In this document: one piece after another, positions 1 to 5,431 of the stretch | Numbering within the stretch: the stretch's first letter is position 1 | Layout: the number at the start of each line of letters is the position of its first letter | Assembly: GCA_003500165.1 (NCBI GenBank) | Contig: DNSZ01000103.1 | Location: 772-10,559, forward strand | Reading direction: 5' to 3' | Origin: Paracoccaceae bacterium | GTDB lineage: Bacteria; Pseudomonadota; Alphaproteobacteria; Rhodobacterales; Rhodobacteraceae | DNA length: 9,788 nt | Notes under the pieces: model-generated | What the model was told of the DNA's origin: nothing | Databases searched by the model: none | Seen by the model: only the letters and a program-made list of their open reading frames with translations | Position numbers and translations under genes: made by a program

Positions 1-417
1 ATCCTGGGTCTGGTGCTGATCTATCCGGTCACCACGATCCCGGTCGCGCTTTACATGCTGCAGGGCTATTTCCGCGGCCTGCCCGCCGAGGTCGAGGAAG
101 CCGGGCTGATGGATGGGCTCAGCCGGTTGCAGGTGATCCTGCGGATCACCCTGCCGCTCGCCCTGCCCGCCATGGCCAGCGTGTCGCTGTATGTCTTCAT
201 GATCGCCTGGAACGAGTTTCTGCTCGCCTTCATGCTGCTCGACGACCCGTCGAAATTCACCCTGACCCGCGGGGTGGCGATGCTGAACTCCTCCGAGATC
301 CCGCGCCAACACCTGATGGCCGGCGCGGTGATCGCGACGCTGCCGGTGATGGCGCTGTTCCTGGGGCTCGAGAAATTCATGACCCGCGGGCTGACCGCGG
401 GCGCGGTGAAGGGATAG
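1..417 (+). CDS. Carbohydrate ABC transporter permease, MalG type (3' part)
   Basis: This is the C-terminal 138 residues of an inner-membrane permease of a binding-protein-dependent sugar importer; the start lies before the window. Three hydrophobic stretches are visible, at about residues 1-24, 54-80 and 103-123. The cytoplasmic EAA loop, which docks on the ATPase, follows the first stretch: EEAGLMDG at residues 32-39, then a run ending ITLPLALP near residue 56. The tail EKFMTRGLTAGAVKG is typical of MalG/UgpE-like subunits. It ends five bases before the downstream hydrolase gene, so the two are almost certainly co-transcribed. The permease family is clear from the EAA loop; the transported sugar is not. 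The GTG at 13 is internal to the frame and should not be taken as the real start. Confidence 0.93.
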   Translation: MLGLVLIYPVTTIPVALYMLQGYFRGLPAEVEEAGLMDGLSRLQVILRITLPLALPAMASVSLYVFMIAWNEFLLAFMLLDDPSKFTLTRGVAMLNSSEIPRQHLMAGAVIATLPVMALFLGLEKFMTRGLTAGAVKG

Positions 418-422
418 GCGCG

Positions 423-1673
423 ATGGACACCGACCGGCTGGACAGCGAGGCCCGTGCGATCCTGAAGGGCAACGACCGGGGCGGCTACACCATCCCGACG
501 GCGGGCCTTTACCCCTATCAATGGAACTGGGACAGCGCGTTTTCCGCGCTTGGCATCGCCACCTTCGACCCGGCCCGCGCCTGGACCGAGCTCGAGACGC
601 TGCTGTCGGGCCAGTGGGATCACGGGATGGTGCCGCATATCCTGTTCCACCGCCCCGATCCGGGCTATTTCCCGGGGCCCGACATCTGGGCCGGGCGCGG
701 CCCGATTGCCAGCTCCGGCATCACCCAGCCGCCGGTCGCCGCCACCGCCATCCGCTGGCTGCTGGCGCGCGACCCGGCCGGGCGCGACCGGGCCGCCGCG
801 CTTTTCCCGGGGCTTCTGGCCTGGCACCGCTGGTTCATGACCTATCGCTGCGCGGGCGGCCGGATCTTTGTCACCCATCCCTGGGAATCGGGCCGCGACA
901 ACGCCCCCGACTGGGATGGGGCGATGGCCGCGATCGACCCGGTCGGCGTCGCGCCCTATCGCCGCCGCGACACCGACCATGTGGATGCCGCGATGCGGCC
1001 GACCAAGGCCGATTACGACCGCTATCTGTGGCTGGTGCAGTTCGGCCGCGACATCGACTGGAATGCCGCACAGATCGCCCGCGACTGCCCGTTTCGCGTC
1101 GCCGATCCGGGCATGCATTTCATCCTGCTGCGGGCAACCCGCGATCTGGGTGCGCTGGCGGCCGCGCTTGGCCAGGACAGCGCCGAGATCTGCGGCTGGA
1201 TCGCGACGCTGGAGGCGGGCGCCGAGGCGCTGTGGAACCCCGATCTGGGTGCCTTCGATGCCTTTGATCTGAATAGCGGCGCGCGCGCCGGCGCGCTGAC
1301 CAACGGGTCGTTCCTGTGCTGGTATGGCGGCATCGACCGGCCCGGGATGCGCGCCCATCTGGCCCGGGTGACGGCCGCCCTGCCCCATGGCCTGCCCAGC
1401 CTCGACCCGGCCGATCCCCGGTTCGAGGCCAAGCGCTACTGGCGCGGCCCGGTCTGGGCGGTGATGAACCTGATGGCTGGCATCGGCATGGCCGATATGG
1501 GGCTGCGGGCCGAGGCCGAAGCGCTGCGCCAGGGCACCGCCCGGCTGATCGGCGAGAACGGCTTTGCCGAGTATTTCGACCCGGTGACGGGCGCGCCGGC
1601 CGGGGGCGGGGCGTTCTCCTGGACCGCCGCGGTCTGGCTCGCCTGGGCCTCACCCAGTTCACAGGGGGGCTGA
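423..1673 (+). CDS. Intracellular GH63/MGH-like glycoside hydrolase in ABC operon
   Basis: This 416-residue protein belongs to the (alpha/alpha)6-barrel hydrolases related to GH63, GH37 trehalase and mannosylglycerate hydrolase. Visible motifs are YQWNWDSAF (32-40), SGQWDHGMVPHI (62-73), ESGRDNAPDWD (155-165), RYWRGPVWAVMN (338-349) and FAEYFDPVTG (381-390). By analogy with the ESGWD motif of trehalases, D159 is the probable general acid. E383 in FAEYF is the probable general base. No signal peptide is present, so it should act in the cytoplasm on an imported sugar. A Shine-Dalgarno-like GAAGGG (408-413) supports the ATG. The gene sits between the permease and the ATPase, and its stop is three bases before the ATPase ATG. 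Candidate substrates by family are mannosylglycerate, glucosylglycerate, glucosylglycerol or an alpha-linked disaccharide; the sequence does not decide. Automated names such as glycogen debranching enzyme should be treated with caution. Confidence 0.85.
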   Translation: MDTDRLDSEARAILKGNDRGGYTIPTAGLYPYQWNWDSAFSALGIATFDPARAWTELETLLSGQWDHGMVPHILFHRPDPGYFPGPDIWAGRGPIASSGITQPPVAATAIRWLLARDPAGRDRAAALFPGLLAWHRWFMTYRCAGGRIFVTHPWESGRDNAPDWDGAMAAIDPVGVAPYRRRDTDHVDAAMRPTKADYDRYLWLVQFGRDIDWNAAQIARDCPFRVADPGMHFILLRATRDLGALAAALGQDSAEICGWIATLEAGAEALWNPDLGAFDAFDLNSGARAGALTNGSFLCWYGGIDRPGMRAHLARVTAALPHGLPSLDPADPRFEAKRYWRGPVWAVMNLMAGIGMADMGLRAEAEALRQGTARLIGENGFAEYFDPVTGAPAGGGAFSWTAAVWLAWASPSSQGG

Positions 1674-1676
1674 GAC

Positions 1677-2732
1677 ATGGGTGCGATCACCTTGCAATCG
1701 GTGGAAAAGTGGTTCGGAGATACGCAGGTGATCAGGGGCGTCGACCTGGACATCGCCCAGGGCGAGTTCGTGGTCTTTGTCGGCCCGTCGGGCTGCGGGA
1801 AATCGACGCTGCTGCGGATGATCGGCGGGCTCGAAGAGACCTCGCGCGGGGCGATCCTGATCGACGGGCGCGACGTGACCGCCGAACCGCCGGCCAGGCG
1901 CGGGTTGACCATGGTGTTCCAGTCCTATGCGCTCTACCCGCATATGTCGGTGCGCGAAAACATGGGCTTCTCGCTGAAGATGGCGGGCGCGCCCAAGGCC
2001 GAGGTCGATGCCAAGGTCGATCGCGCGGCCGATATCCTGAAGCTGGGCGCCTATCTCGACCGGCGGCCCAAGGCGCTGTCGGGCGGCCAGCGCCAGCGGG
2101 TGGCGATCGGCCGGTCGATCGTGCGCGACCCGACGGCGTTTCTGTTCGACGAACCGCTGTCCAATCTCGACGCCGCGCTCAGGGTCGAGATGCGCTATGA
2201 AATCGCCAAGCTGCACCAGAACCTGGATGCGACGATGATCTATGTCACCCATGACCAGGTCGAGGCGATGACGCTGGCCGACCGGATCGTGGTGCTGGAA
2301 TTCGGCACCATCGCCCAGGTCGGGCACCCGCGCGCGCTGTACGAACGGCCGGCCAATCTGTTCGTGGCGCAGTTCATCGGCTCGCCCAAGATGAACGTGC
2401 TGCCCTGCGAAGCCTCGGGCGCGACGTATCGTCTGCCCGGCGGGCGCGGCGGCGCCTATCCGGGGGCCCGCACACCGGCGCATCTGGGCGTCCGGCCCGA
2501 ACATATCGCGATCGGCCCGGGCGGCAGCGGCCAGTGCGACGGCGTCGTCGATCTGGTCGAGTATCTGGGCGCCGACACCTTCGTGATCGTCGATGCGGGC
2601 GGCCTTGGCCGGATCACCATTCGCACCGATGGTCAGGCGGTGCCCCGGCCCGGCGAGACGGTCGGCCTGCACTTCGCCGAACAGCATCTGCATTTCTTCG
2701 ATGCCGAGGGTCATGCGGTGGCGCATCGCTGA
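1677..2732 (+). CDS. Carbohydrate ABC transporter ATP-binding protein, MalK/UgpC type
   Basis: This 351-residue ATPase powers the importer whose permease ends at 417. Diagnostic parts are all present: Walker A GPSGCGKST (36-44), Q-loop Q82, signature LSGGQ (134-138), Walker B with catalytic E159 (AFLFDEP, 154-160), D-loop SNLDAALR (162-169) and the switch histidine H192 (THDQVEAMTLADR). Residues from about 235 to the end form the TOBE/regulatory domain typical of MalK, UgpC and SmoK, including GVRPEHIAIG (271-280). The length is normal for the family. A G-rich ribosome-binding site (AGGGGGG, 1663-1669) overlaps the end of the preceding hydrolase gene, which fits one polycistronic mRNA. Substrate specificity lies in the binding protein and permeases, mostly outside the window, so no specific gene name is given. 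Confidence 0.96.
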   Translation: MGAITLQSVEKWFGDTQVIRGVDLDIAQGEFVVFVGPSGCGKSTLLRMIGGLEETSRGAILIDGRDVTAEPPARRGLTMVFQSYALYPHMSVRENMGFSLKMAGAPKAEVDAKVDRAADILKLGAYLDRRPKALSGGQRQRVAIGRSIVRDPTAFLFDEPLSNLDAALRVEMRYEIAKLHQNLDATMIYVTHDQVEAMTLADRIVVLEFGTIAQVGHPRALYERPANLFVAQFIGSPKMNVLPCEASGATYRLPGGRGGAYPGARTPAHLGVRPEHIAIGPGGSGQCDGVVDLVEYLGADTFVIVDAGGLGRITIRTDGQAVPRPGETVGLHFAEQHLHFFDAEGHAVAHR

Positions 2733-2773
2733 GCCGGCGGGAGGCGGACGGCCGTTCCCGGCGACCGTTGGTA

Positions 2774-3253
2774 TCACCCCCCTTCGCGCCAGTAATCGGC
2801 CATGATCTCGCGCGCCCAGTCCGGCTCTGCCAGTGGGTCTGGCCGGTCAAAGCCCGACATCGCCGGTTTCAGGTCCAGGACCGGGGTGCCGTCGATCGCA
2901 TCGAGGCCCGCAACCGCCAGTTCGGTGCCCAAAACGGCGACGATCCGGCAGGTCGTCAGACCCAGCCGGTTCGGCCGGTTCCTGCCGCGCTGCGCGAAAA
3001 TCCCGACGCGCGGCCAGGCGCGGTTGCCGCGGGGGTGGCGGGCGCCGGTCTCGATCTTCTCGGCCCGCACCAGGTGGAACAGAAAGATCACATGGACGTG
3101 GGAGAAGCCGTCGAGCCCCGCCAGGGCCTCGGGGCCGAACCGGTCGGAATCGAGAACGATCCGCGCCACGATCCCGCCCCAATCGTCGTCGATCGGCGCA
3201 GTTCGGGCGCTGTGCACCTGGCCGATCGGCGTCAGGCTGAGAGGCTTGGCCAT
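2774..3253 (-). CDS. trmO: TrmO-family SAM-dependent tRNA methyltransferase (short form)
   Basis: This 159-residue protein matches the TrmO/TsaA (UPF0066, VirR-like) family, which N6-methylates threonylcarbamoyladenosine at tRNA position 37 using S-adenosylmethionine. Visible family motifs are SHVHVIFLFH (51-60), VGIFAQRGRNRPNRLGLT (83-100) and GLDAIDGTPVLDLKP (116-130). The start at 3253 is chosen over longer alternatives because GGAGGG lies just upstream on the minus strand (3261-3266) and the family begins with a short lead into TPIGQVHS. E. coli TrmO is about 235 residues; this one is a single-domain short form lacking the C-terminal extension. It converges on the ABC operon, with 41 bases between them and no convincing terminator. 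The tRNA modification role is inferred from family; related short proteins may have other methyl acceptors. Confidence 0.85.
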   Translation of the reverse strand: MAKPLSLTPIGQVHSARTAPIDDDWGGIVARIVLDSDRFGPEALAGLDGFSHVHVIFLFHLVRAEKIETGARHPRGNRAWPRVGIFAQRGRNRPNRLGLTTCRIVAVLGTELAVAGLDAIDGTPVLDLKPAMSGFDRPDPLAEPDWAREIMADYWREGG

Positions 3254-3283
3254 CTGCGTCCCTCCGGGCGGATGAAGACCCGT

Positions 3284-3313
3284 CTTATGCCAAAGCGCAA
3301 CGGGTGGCGCCAA
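3284..3313 (-). promoter_or_regulatory. Possible promoter of the trmO-like gene
   Basis: Read on the minus strand, TTGGCG (3308-3313) and CATAAG (3284-3289) are separated by 18 bases. This would start a transcript near 3277, about 24 bases before the ATG, with the GGAGGG ribosome-binding site inside the leader. Each hexamer is a partial match to the housekeeping consensus. A 12-base near-palindrome AAGACCCGTCTT (3275-3286) overlaps the predicted -10 and start region. Confidence 0.3.
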
Positions 3314-3364
3314 CGCCGCCTCAGCCCCCCGGGCACCATCGGCGTGCCGAACCCGCAAGGCGGC

Positions 3365-3394
3365 TTGACCGACGGTGCGACCGGGTGCTACCCT
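3365..3394 (+). promoter_or_regulatory. Promoter of parDE, predicted leaderless start
   Basis: A good -35 (TTGACC, 3365-3370) is followed after 18 bases by a -10 (TACCCT, 3389-3394). The parD ATG at 3401 starts seven bases after the end of that -10 element, so transcription should begin at or next to the A of the ATG. No Shine-Dalgarno sequence exists between the -10 and the start codon. Both facts point to a leaderless mRNA, a layout seen in alphaproteobacteria. Confidence 0.65.
3373..3392 (+). promoter_or_regulatory. Tandem 10-bp repeat in the parDE promoter, possible ParD operator
   Basis: CGGTGCGACC (3373-3382) and GGGTGCTACC (3383-3392) are adjacent 10-base units matching at eight positions. 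A looser third copy, CGGCTTGACC (3361-3370), overlaps the -35. The repeats are phased by one helical turn and lie between the -35 and -10, where a ribbon-helix-helix ParD or ParD-ParE complex would be expected to repress its own promoter. The operator role is inferred. Confidence 0.3.
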
Positions 3395-3400
3395 ACCAGC

Positions 3401-3676
3401 ATGACCGTGAAGCCCTCTGTCTCGCTGACCGACGCGCAATACACCTTCGCGCTCGAGATGGTGGCGCAAGGCCGCTATGCCAGTGTCAGCGCGGTCCTGC
3501 AGCAGGGGCTCGAATTGCTGCGCAACCAGGCCGAGGCCGAGGAGCTGGAAACCGCGGCGCTGCGCGCCCTGCTGGCCAGCCGGGCCCGCGAGACGGTGAT
3601 GGACGCCGCCGCCTTCGAGGCCCGGATCGGGGCGATGATCGACGAAAGGCGTCGCGCCTTTGGCCCGGCCTCCTGA
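3401..3676 (+). CDS. parD: ParD-family antitoxin
   Basis: This 91-residue protein resembles type II ParD antitoxins. The N-terminal part (about residues 5-42, SVSLTDAQY...GRYASVSAVLQQGLELL) has the ribbon-helix-helix pattern: a short beta strand, then two helices carrying the usual Y-x-S-x-S linker. The C-terminal half is highly charged and helical (EAEAEELETAALRALL onward, ending IDERRRAFGPAS), as expected for the segment that wraps ParE. The family role is to neutralise ParE by direct binding and to repress the operon. The ATG at 3401 fits the N-terminus of the family and lies at the predicted transcription start. The reading frame stays open far upstream, but that part is antisense to the methyltransferase gene and does not look coding. 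It overlaps the toxin gene by 17 bases. Confidence 0.88.
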   Translation: MTVKPSVSLTDAQYTFALEMVAQGRYASVSAVLQQGLELLRNQAEAEELETAALRALLASRARETVMDAAAFEARIGAMIDERRRAFGPAS

Positions 3677-4010
3677 TGTCGCAGCGCCCGTTGCGGGCGA
3701 TCTGGCGGCCGTCTTCGACCACCTTTGCGAGGGCTACCGCGCGCTTGGCGAGGCCGGGCCGACGGCCGCCGCCCATGCGTCCGAGCGGGTCCGCGCCATC
3801 CTGACCGCGGCCCAGGCGATGGCCCAGGCATCCGACCGCGCCACCCGCCGCGACGATATCTGGCCGGGCGCCCGCCGTATCGAAATCGACCGGGCGGTGT
3901 ACTGGTTGCTGGCCGAGCCGGGGCAGGACCGCCCGCGCCTTGTGGCGGTGCTGTTTGGCGGGCCGGCGGACGTCCGGCGGATGCTGATCCGGGCGCTGGC
4001 CGAGGGCTGA
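3660..4010 (+). CDS. parE: ParE/RelE-family toxin
   Basis: This protein of about 116 residues follows parD with a 17-base overlap, the usual antitoxin-toxin order. It fits the RelE/ParE fold: an N-terminal segment AGDLAAVFDHL (12-22), a long helix region rich in alanine (33-60), then RDDIWPGARRIEIDRAVYWLL (64-84) and a final strand with LVAVLFGGPADVRRML (94-109). These match the PG-R-x-hydrophobic and hydrophobic-strand-plus-RR/DV pattern at the ParE C-terminus. ParE toxins poison DNA gyrase; that target is family knowledge, not read from the sequence. The only plausible start in the frame is TTG at 3660, since an in-frame stop lies at 3636; AAAGG at 3645-3649 may serve as its ribosome-binding site. 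A weak start would keep toxin output below antitoxin. The sequence is somewhat divergent, so RelE-type activity is an alternative. Confidence 0.78.
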   Translation: MARPPDVAAPVAGDLAAVFDHLCEGYRALGEAGPTAAAHASERVRAILTAAQAMAQASDRATRRDDIWPGARRIEIDRAVYWLLAEPGQDRPRLVAVLFGGPADVRRMLIRALAEG

Positions 4011-4050
4011 TCCTTGCGCCGCTCTGGCAGACCGCGAGGTGCGATCCCGA

Positions 4051-4079
4051 TTGCGGGCGGCGCCCACCTTGCCTAGGCT
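4051..4079 (+). promoter_or_regulatory. Possible promoter of the small membrane protein gene
   Basis: TTGCGG (4051-4056) and TAGGCT (4074-4079) are spaced by 17 bases. Transcription would start near 4086 and give a leader of about 35 bases that includes the GGGGGA ribosome-binding site at 4111-4116. The match is moderate, but it fits the 110-base gap after parE. Confidence 0.4.
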
Positions 4080-4120
4080 TACCGCGAAAGGGGCATGGCC
4101 CCAACGGCATGGGGGACGAC

Positions 4121-4318
4121 ATGAAGGACATGAAACGGCCCGAGGAACCGGCGGGGCCCCTGATCCTTGGCGCCTATGGCGCGGCGCTGGCCTGCGGCGT
4201 GTTGGCGTTGCTGGTCTTCGGACGCAGCGCAAGCGACGCCGAGCTGATCCTCTATCTGATCGGCGTGGGGGTCGGCGGCTTTGGCCTGTGGCGCAACTGG
4301 AAGCGCGACAAGGTGTAG
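4121..4318 (+). CDS. Small two-helix membrane protein, function unknown
   Basis: The gene encodes 65 residues and I do not recognise the family. After a charged start (MKDMKRPEEP), residues about 13-34 (PLILGAYGAALACGVLALLVFG) and 41-57 (ELILYLIGVGVGGFGLW) form two probable membrane helices joined by a short polar turn. The C-terminus is basic (RNWKRDKV), which suggests that both ends face the cytoplasm. The ATG at 4121 is preferred over the in-frame ATG at 4109 because GGGGGA (4111-4116) lies at a suitable distance. Coding is supported by the sensible membrane topology, the ribosome-binding site and a possible promoter. It is separated from parE by 110 bases and from motB by 138 bases, and nothing links it to either. 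Confidence 0.7.
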   Translation: MKDMKRPEEPAGPLILGAYGAALACGVLALLVFGRSASDAELILYLIGVGVGGFGLWRNWKRDKV

Positions 4319-4326
4319 GGTCGGGA

Positions 4327-4339
4327 CCAATTGCATTGG
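4327..4339. repeat. Short inverted repeat after the small membrane gene
   Basis: CCAAT (4327-4331) and ATTGG (4335-4339) are perfectly complementary around a three-base centre, starting eight bases after the stop codon. No T-run follows, so it is at best a weak terminator or an mRNA 3'-end hairpin. The same CCAAT/ATTGG core recurs in the hairpin after motB. Confidence 0.3.
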
Positions 4340-4356
4340 GAACAGCCTGCACCTCG

Positions 4357-4387
4357 TGCCAACGGTCATTCTCGGTGAGTGTTGGCA
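4357..4387. repeat. 7-bp inverted repeat upstream of the motB CtrA box
   Basis: TGCCAAC (4357-4363) and GTTGGCA (4381-4387) are perfect inverted copies separated by 17 bases. The right arm directly abuts the CtrA-type box that begins at 4388. The position upstream of the expected transcription start suggests a protein-binding site rather than an RNA hairpin, but chance is not excluded for seven base pairs. Confidence 0.35.
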
Positions 4388-4402
4388 TTAACCGCTCCTT
4401 AG
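4388..4402 (+). promoter_or_regulatory. CtrA-type box upstream of motB
   Basis: TTAA (4388-4391), seven bases, then TTAG (4399-4402) matches the CtrA consensus TTAA-N7-TTAA at seven of eight positions. It stands out in this GC-rich DNA and ends 54 bases before the motB start codon. In alphaproteobacteria CtrA is the response regulator at the end of the CckA-ChpT phosphorelay and activates motility genes, typically binding over the -35 region. A possible -10 (TAGGCC, 4415-4420) follows. Binding is inferred from the motif. Confidence 0.65.
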
Positions 4403-4456
4403 GCGGGTGCCTGCTAGGCCGGAGGCGGGGAATGGGATGAACAGGGGTGCGGGGCC

Positions 4457-5302
4457 ATGGCTTCGGCGGGCCACAATCGACCGATCATCAAGCGCAAGAA
4501 GGTGATCAACGAGGCGGGCCATCATGGCGGCGCCTGGAAGGTTGCCTATGCCGATTTCGTCACCGCGATGATGGCCTTCTTCATGCTGATGTGGCTGCTC
4601 AACGCCACGACCGAGGATCAGCGCAAGGGCATCGCCGACTATTTCAACCCGACGATTCCGATCTTTCGGGTTTCGGGCGGGGGCGACGGCGCGACCCGCG
4701 GCGAAAGCATCATCGCGCAGGAGGACAAGGCCGAATCGGGCCAGCGCGGCGAACCCGACCCCGAACGCGACCCCGAGGCGGCGCTGCGCCAGGCCGGCAG
4801 CGGCGCCTCGCCGTTCTGGCAGCAGGCCAGCGGCGCCGACGCGCTGGAAGAGGTCGAAACCCTGCTGAAGGCGACCGGCGGGGAAAGCGCGGCCGCCGAC
4901 CGGCTGCTGCGCCATATCCGCACCCGGGTGACCGATGAGGGACTGATCGTGGAGATCTTCGACCTGCCCGACAGCGCGCTTTTCGCCCCGGGCAGCGCCA
5001 CGCCCGAACCGATCCTGGAAGACCTTGCCGCCATGCTGTCGGACGTGTTTGCCATCGTCTCCAACAATCTGGCGATTGCCGGGCACACGGCCGCACGTCC
5101 CATCGTCGTCGCCGACAACCCGGTCTGGCAGCTGTCGGCCGAGCGCGCCGATGCGATGCGCCTGCTGATGAAGGGCGCCGGCTTCGCACCCGCCCGGCTG
5201 TCACGGATCGCCGGCCATGCCGACCGCGCGCCGGCCGATCCCGACCCGATGGCGCCGCGCAACAACCGATTGGAGCTGACATTGCTGCGAAACGGGCGCT
5301 GA
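4457..5302 (+). CDS. motB: Flagellar motor stator protein MotB
   Basis: MotB forms the proton-conducting stator with MotA and anchors it to peptidoglycan. The 281-residue protein has a basic cytoplasmic tail, one membrane helix (about 31-50, YADFVTAMMAFFMLMWLLN) with the proton-binding aspartate D33, and the plug-like segment TEDQRKGIADYFNP (52-65). A charged linker rich in D/E/R/G (about 75-150) follows. Residues about 161-278 form an OmpA-like peptidoglycan-binding domain with IAGHT (207-211), WQLSAERAD (224-232) and RNNRLELTLL (268-277). The usual Asp of the GHTD motif is replaced by Ala212. AGGGG at 4443-4447 supports the ATG. motA is not next to it, so the partner must be encoded elsewhere. 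The gene has its own upstream CtrA-type box and a hairpin after its stop. Confidence 0.95.
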   Translation: MASAGHNRPIIKRKKVINEAGHHGGAWKVAYADFVTAMMAFFMLMWLLNATTEDQRKGIADYFNPTIPIFRVSGGGDGATRGESIIAQEDKAESGQRGEPDPERDPEAALRQAGSGASPFWQQASGADALEEVETLLKATGGESAAADRLLRHIRTRVTDEGLIVEIFDLPDSALFAPGSATPEPILEDLAAMLSDVFAIVSNNLAIAGHTAARPIVVADNPVWQLSAERADAMRLLMKGAGFAPARLSRIAGHADRAPADPDPMAPRNNRLELTLLRNGR

Positions 5303-5309
5303 CCGGTCC

Positions 5310-5332
5310 GGCCAATCCCGGGGCCATTGGCC
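5310..5332 (+). terminator. Hairpin after motB, possible weak terminator
   Basis: GGCCAAT (5310-5316) and ATTGGCC (5326-5332) form a perfect 7-bp stem around a 9-base GC-rich loop, beginning eight bases after the motB stop. An alternative shorter stem (GGGCC/GGCCC) can form within the same segment. No T-tract follows directly; the nearest T-rich stretch is about 20 bases on. It may attenuate read-through or protect the motB mRNA end. Confidence 0.4.
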
Positions 5333-5364
5333 CGCCGCGCGCGAAGCGTGGCGGATTTTATCTG

Positions 5365-5380
5365 TTAGGCGCGTATTAAC
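5365..5380 (+). promoter_or_regulatory. CtrA-type box upstream of flgE
   Basis: TTAG (5365-5368), seven bases, then TTAAC (5376-5380) matches TTAA-N7-TTAAC with one mismatch in the first half-site. It ends 51 bases before the flgE ATG, almost the same spacing as the box in front of motB. This probably marks the promoter of the flgE-flgK-flgL-flgI unit. A clear -10 is not evident; CACGAT (5391-5396) is a weak candidate. Confidence 0.65.
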
Positions 5381-5431
5381 TCGCCCGCGCCACGATGGCG
5401 CCGAACAGGGTCGCCAAAGGGCTTGCACAGC

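Noticed and set aside
66..1388. 440-codon minus-strand open frame across the permease and hydrolase
   Set aside because: Antisense to two well-supported genes; its composition (Arg, Gly, Ala, Pro) is typical of shadow frames.
2733..2773. Possible bidirectional terminator between the ABC operon and the TrmO-like gene
   Set aside because: Only a broken 5-bp stem (CGGGA/TCCCG) and a short ACGGCCGT palindrome are present, with no T-tract on either strand.
1659..2777. 372-codon minus-strand open frame antisense to the ABC ATPase
   Set aside because: The ATPase on the + strand has all nucleotide-binding motifs; the antisense frame shows none.
3254..3469. N-terminal extension of the TrmO-like protein to a start at 3469
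   Set aside because: The extension overlaps parD and its promoter in antisense, does not look like the family, and the ATG at 3253 has a good ribosome-binding site.
4384..4397. TGGC-type sigma-54 promoter in front of motB
   Set aside because: The spacing between the GG and GC elements is 8 bases instead of the required 10, and the second element does not match TTGC.
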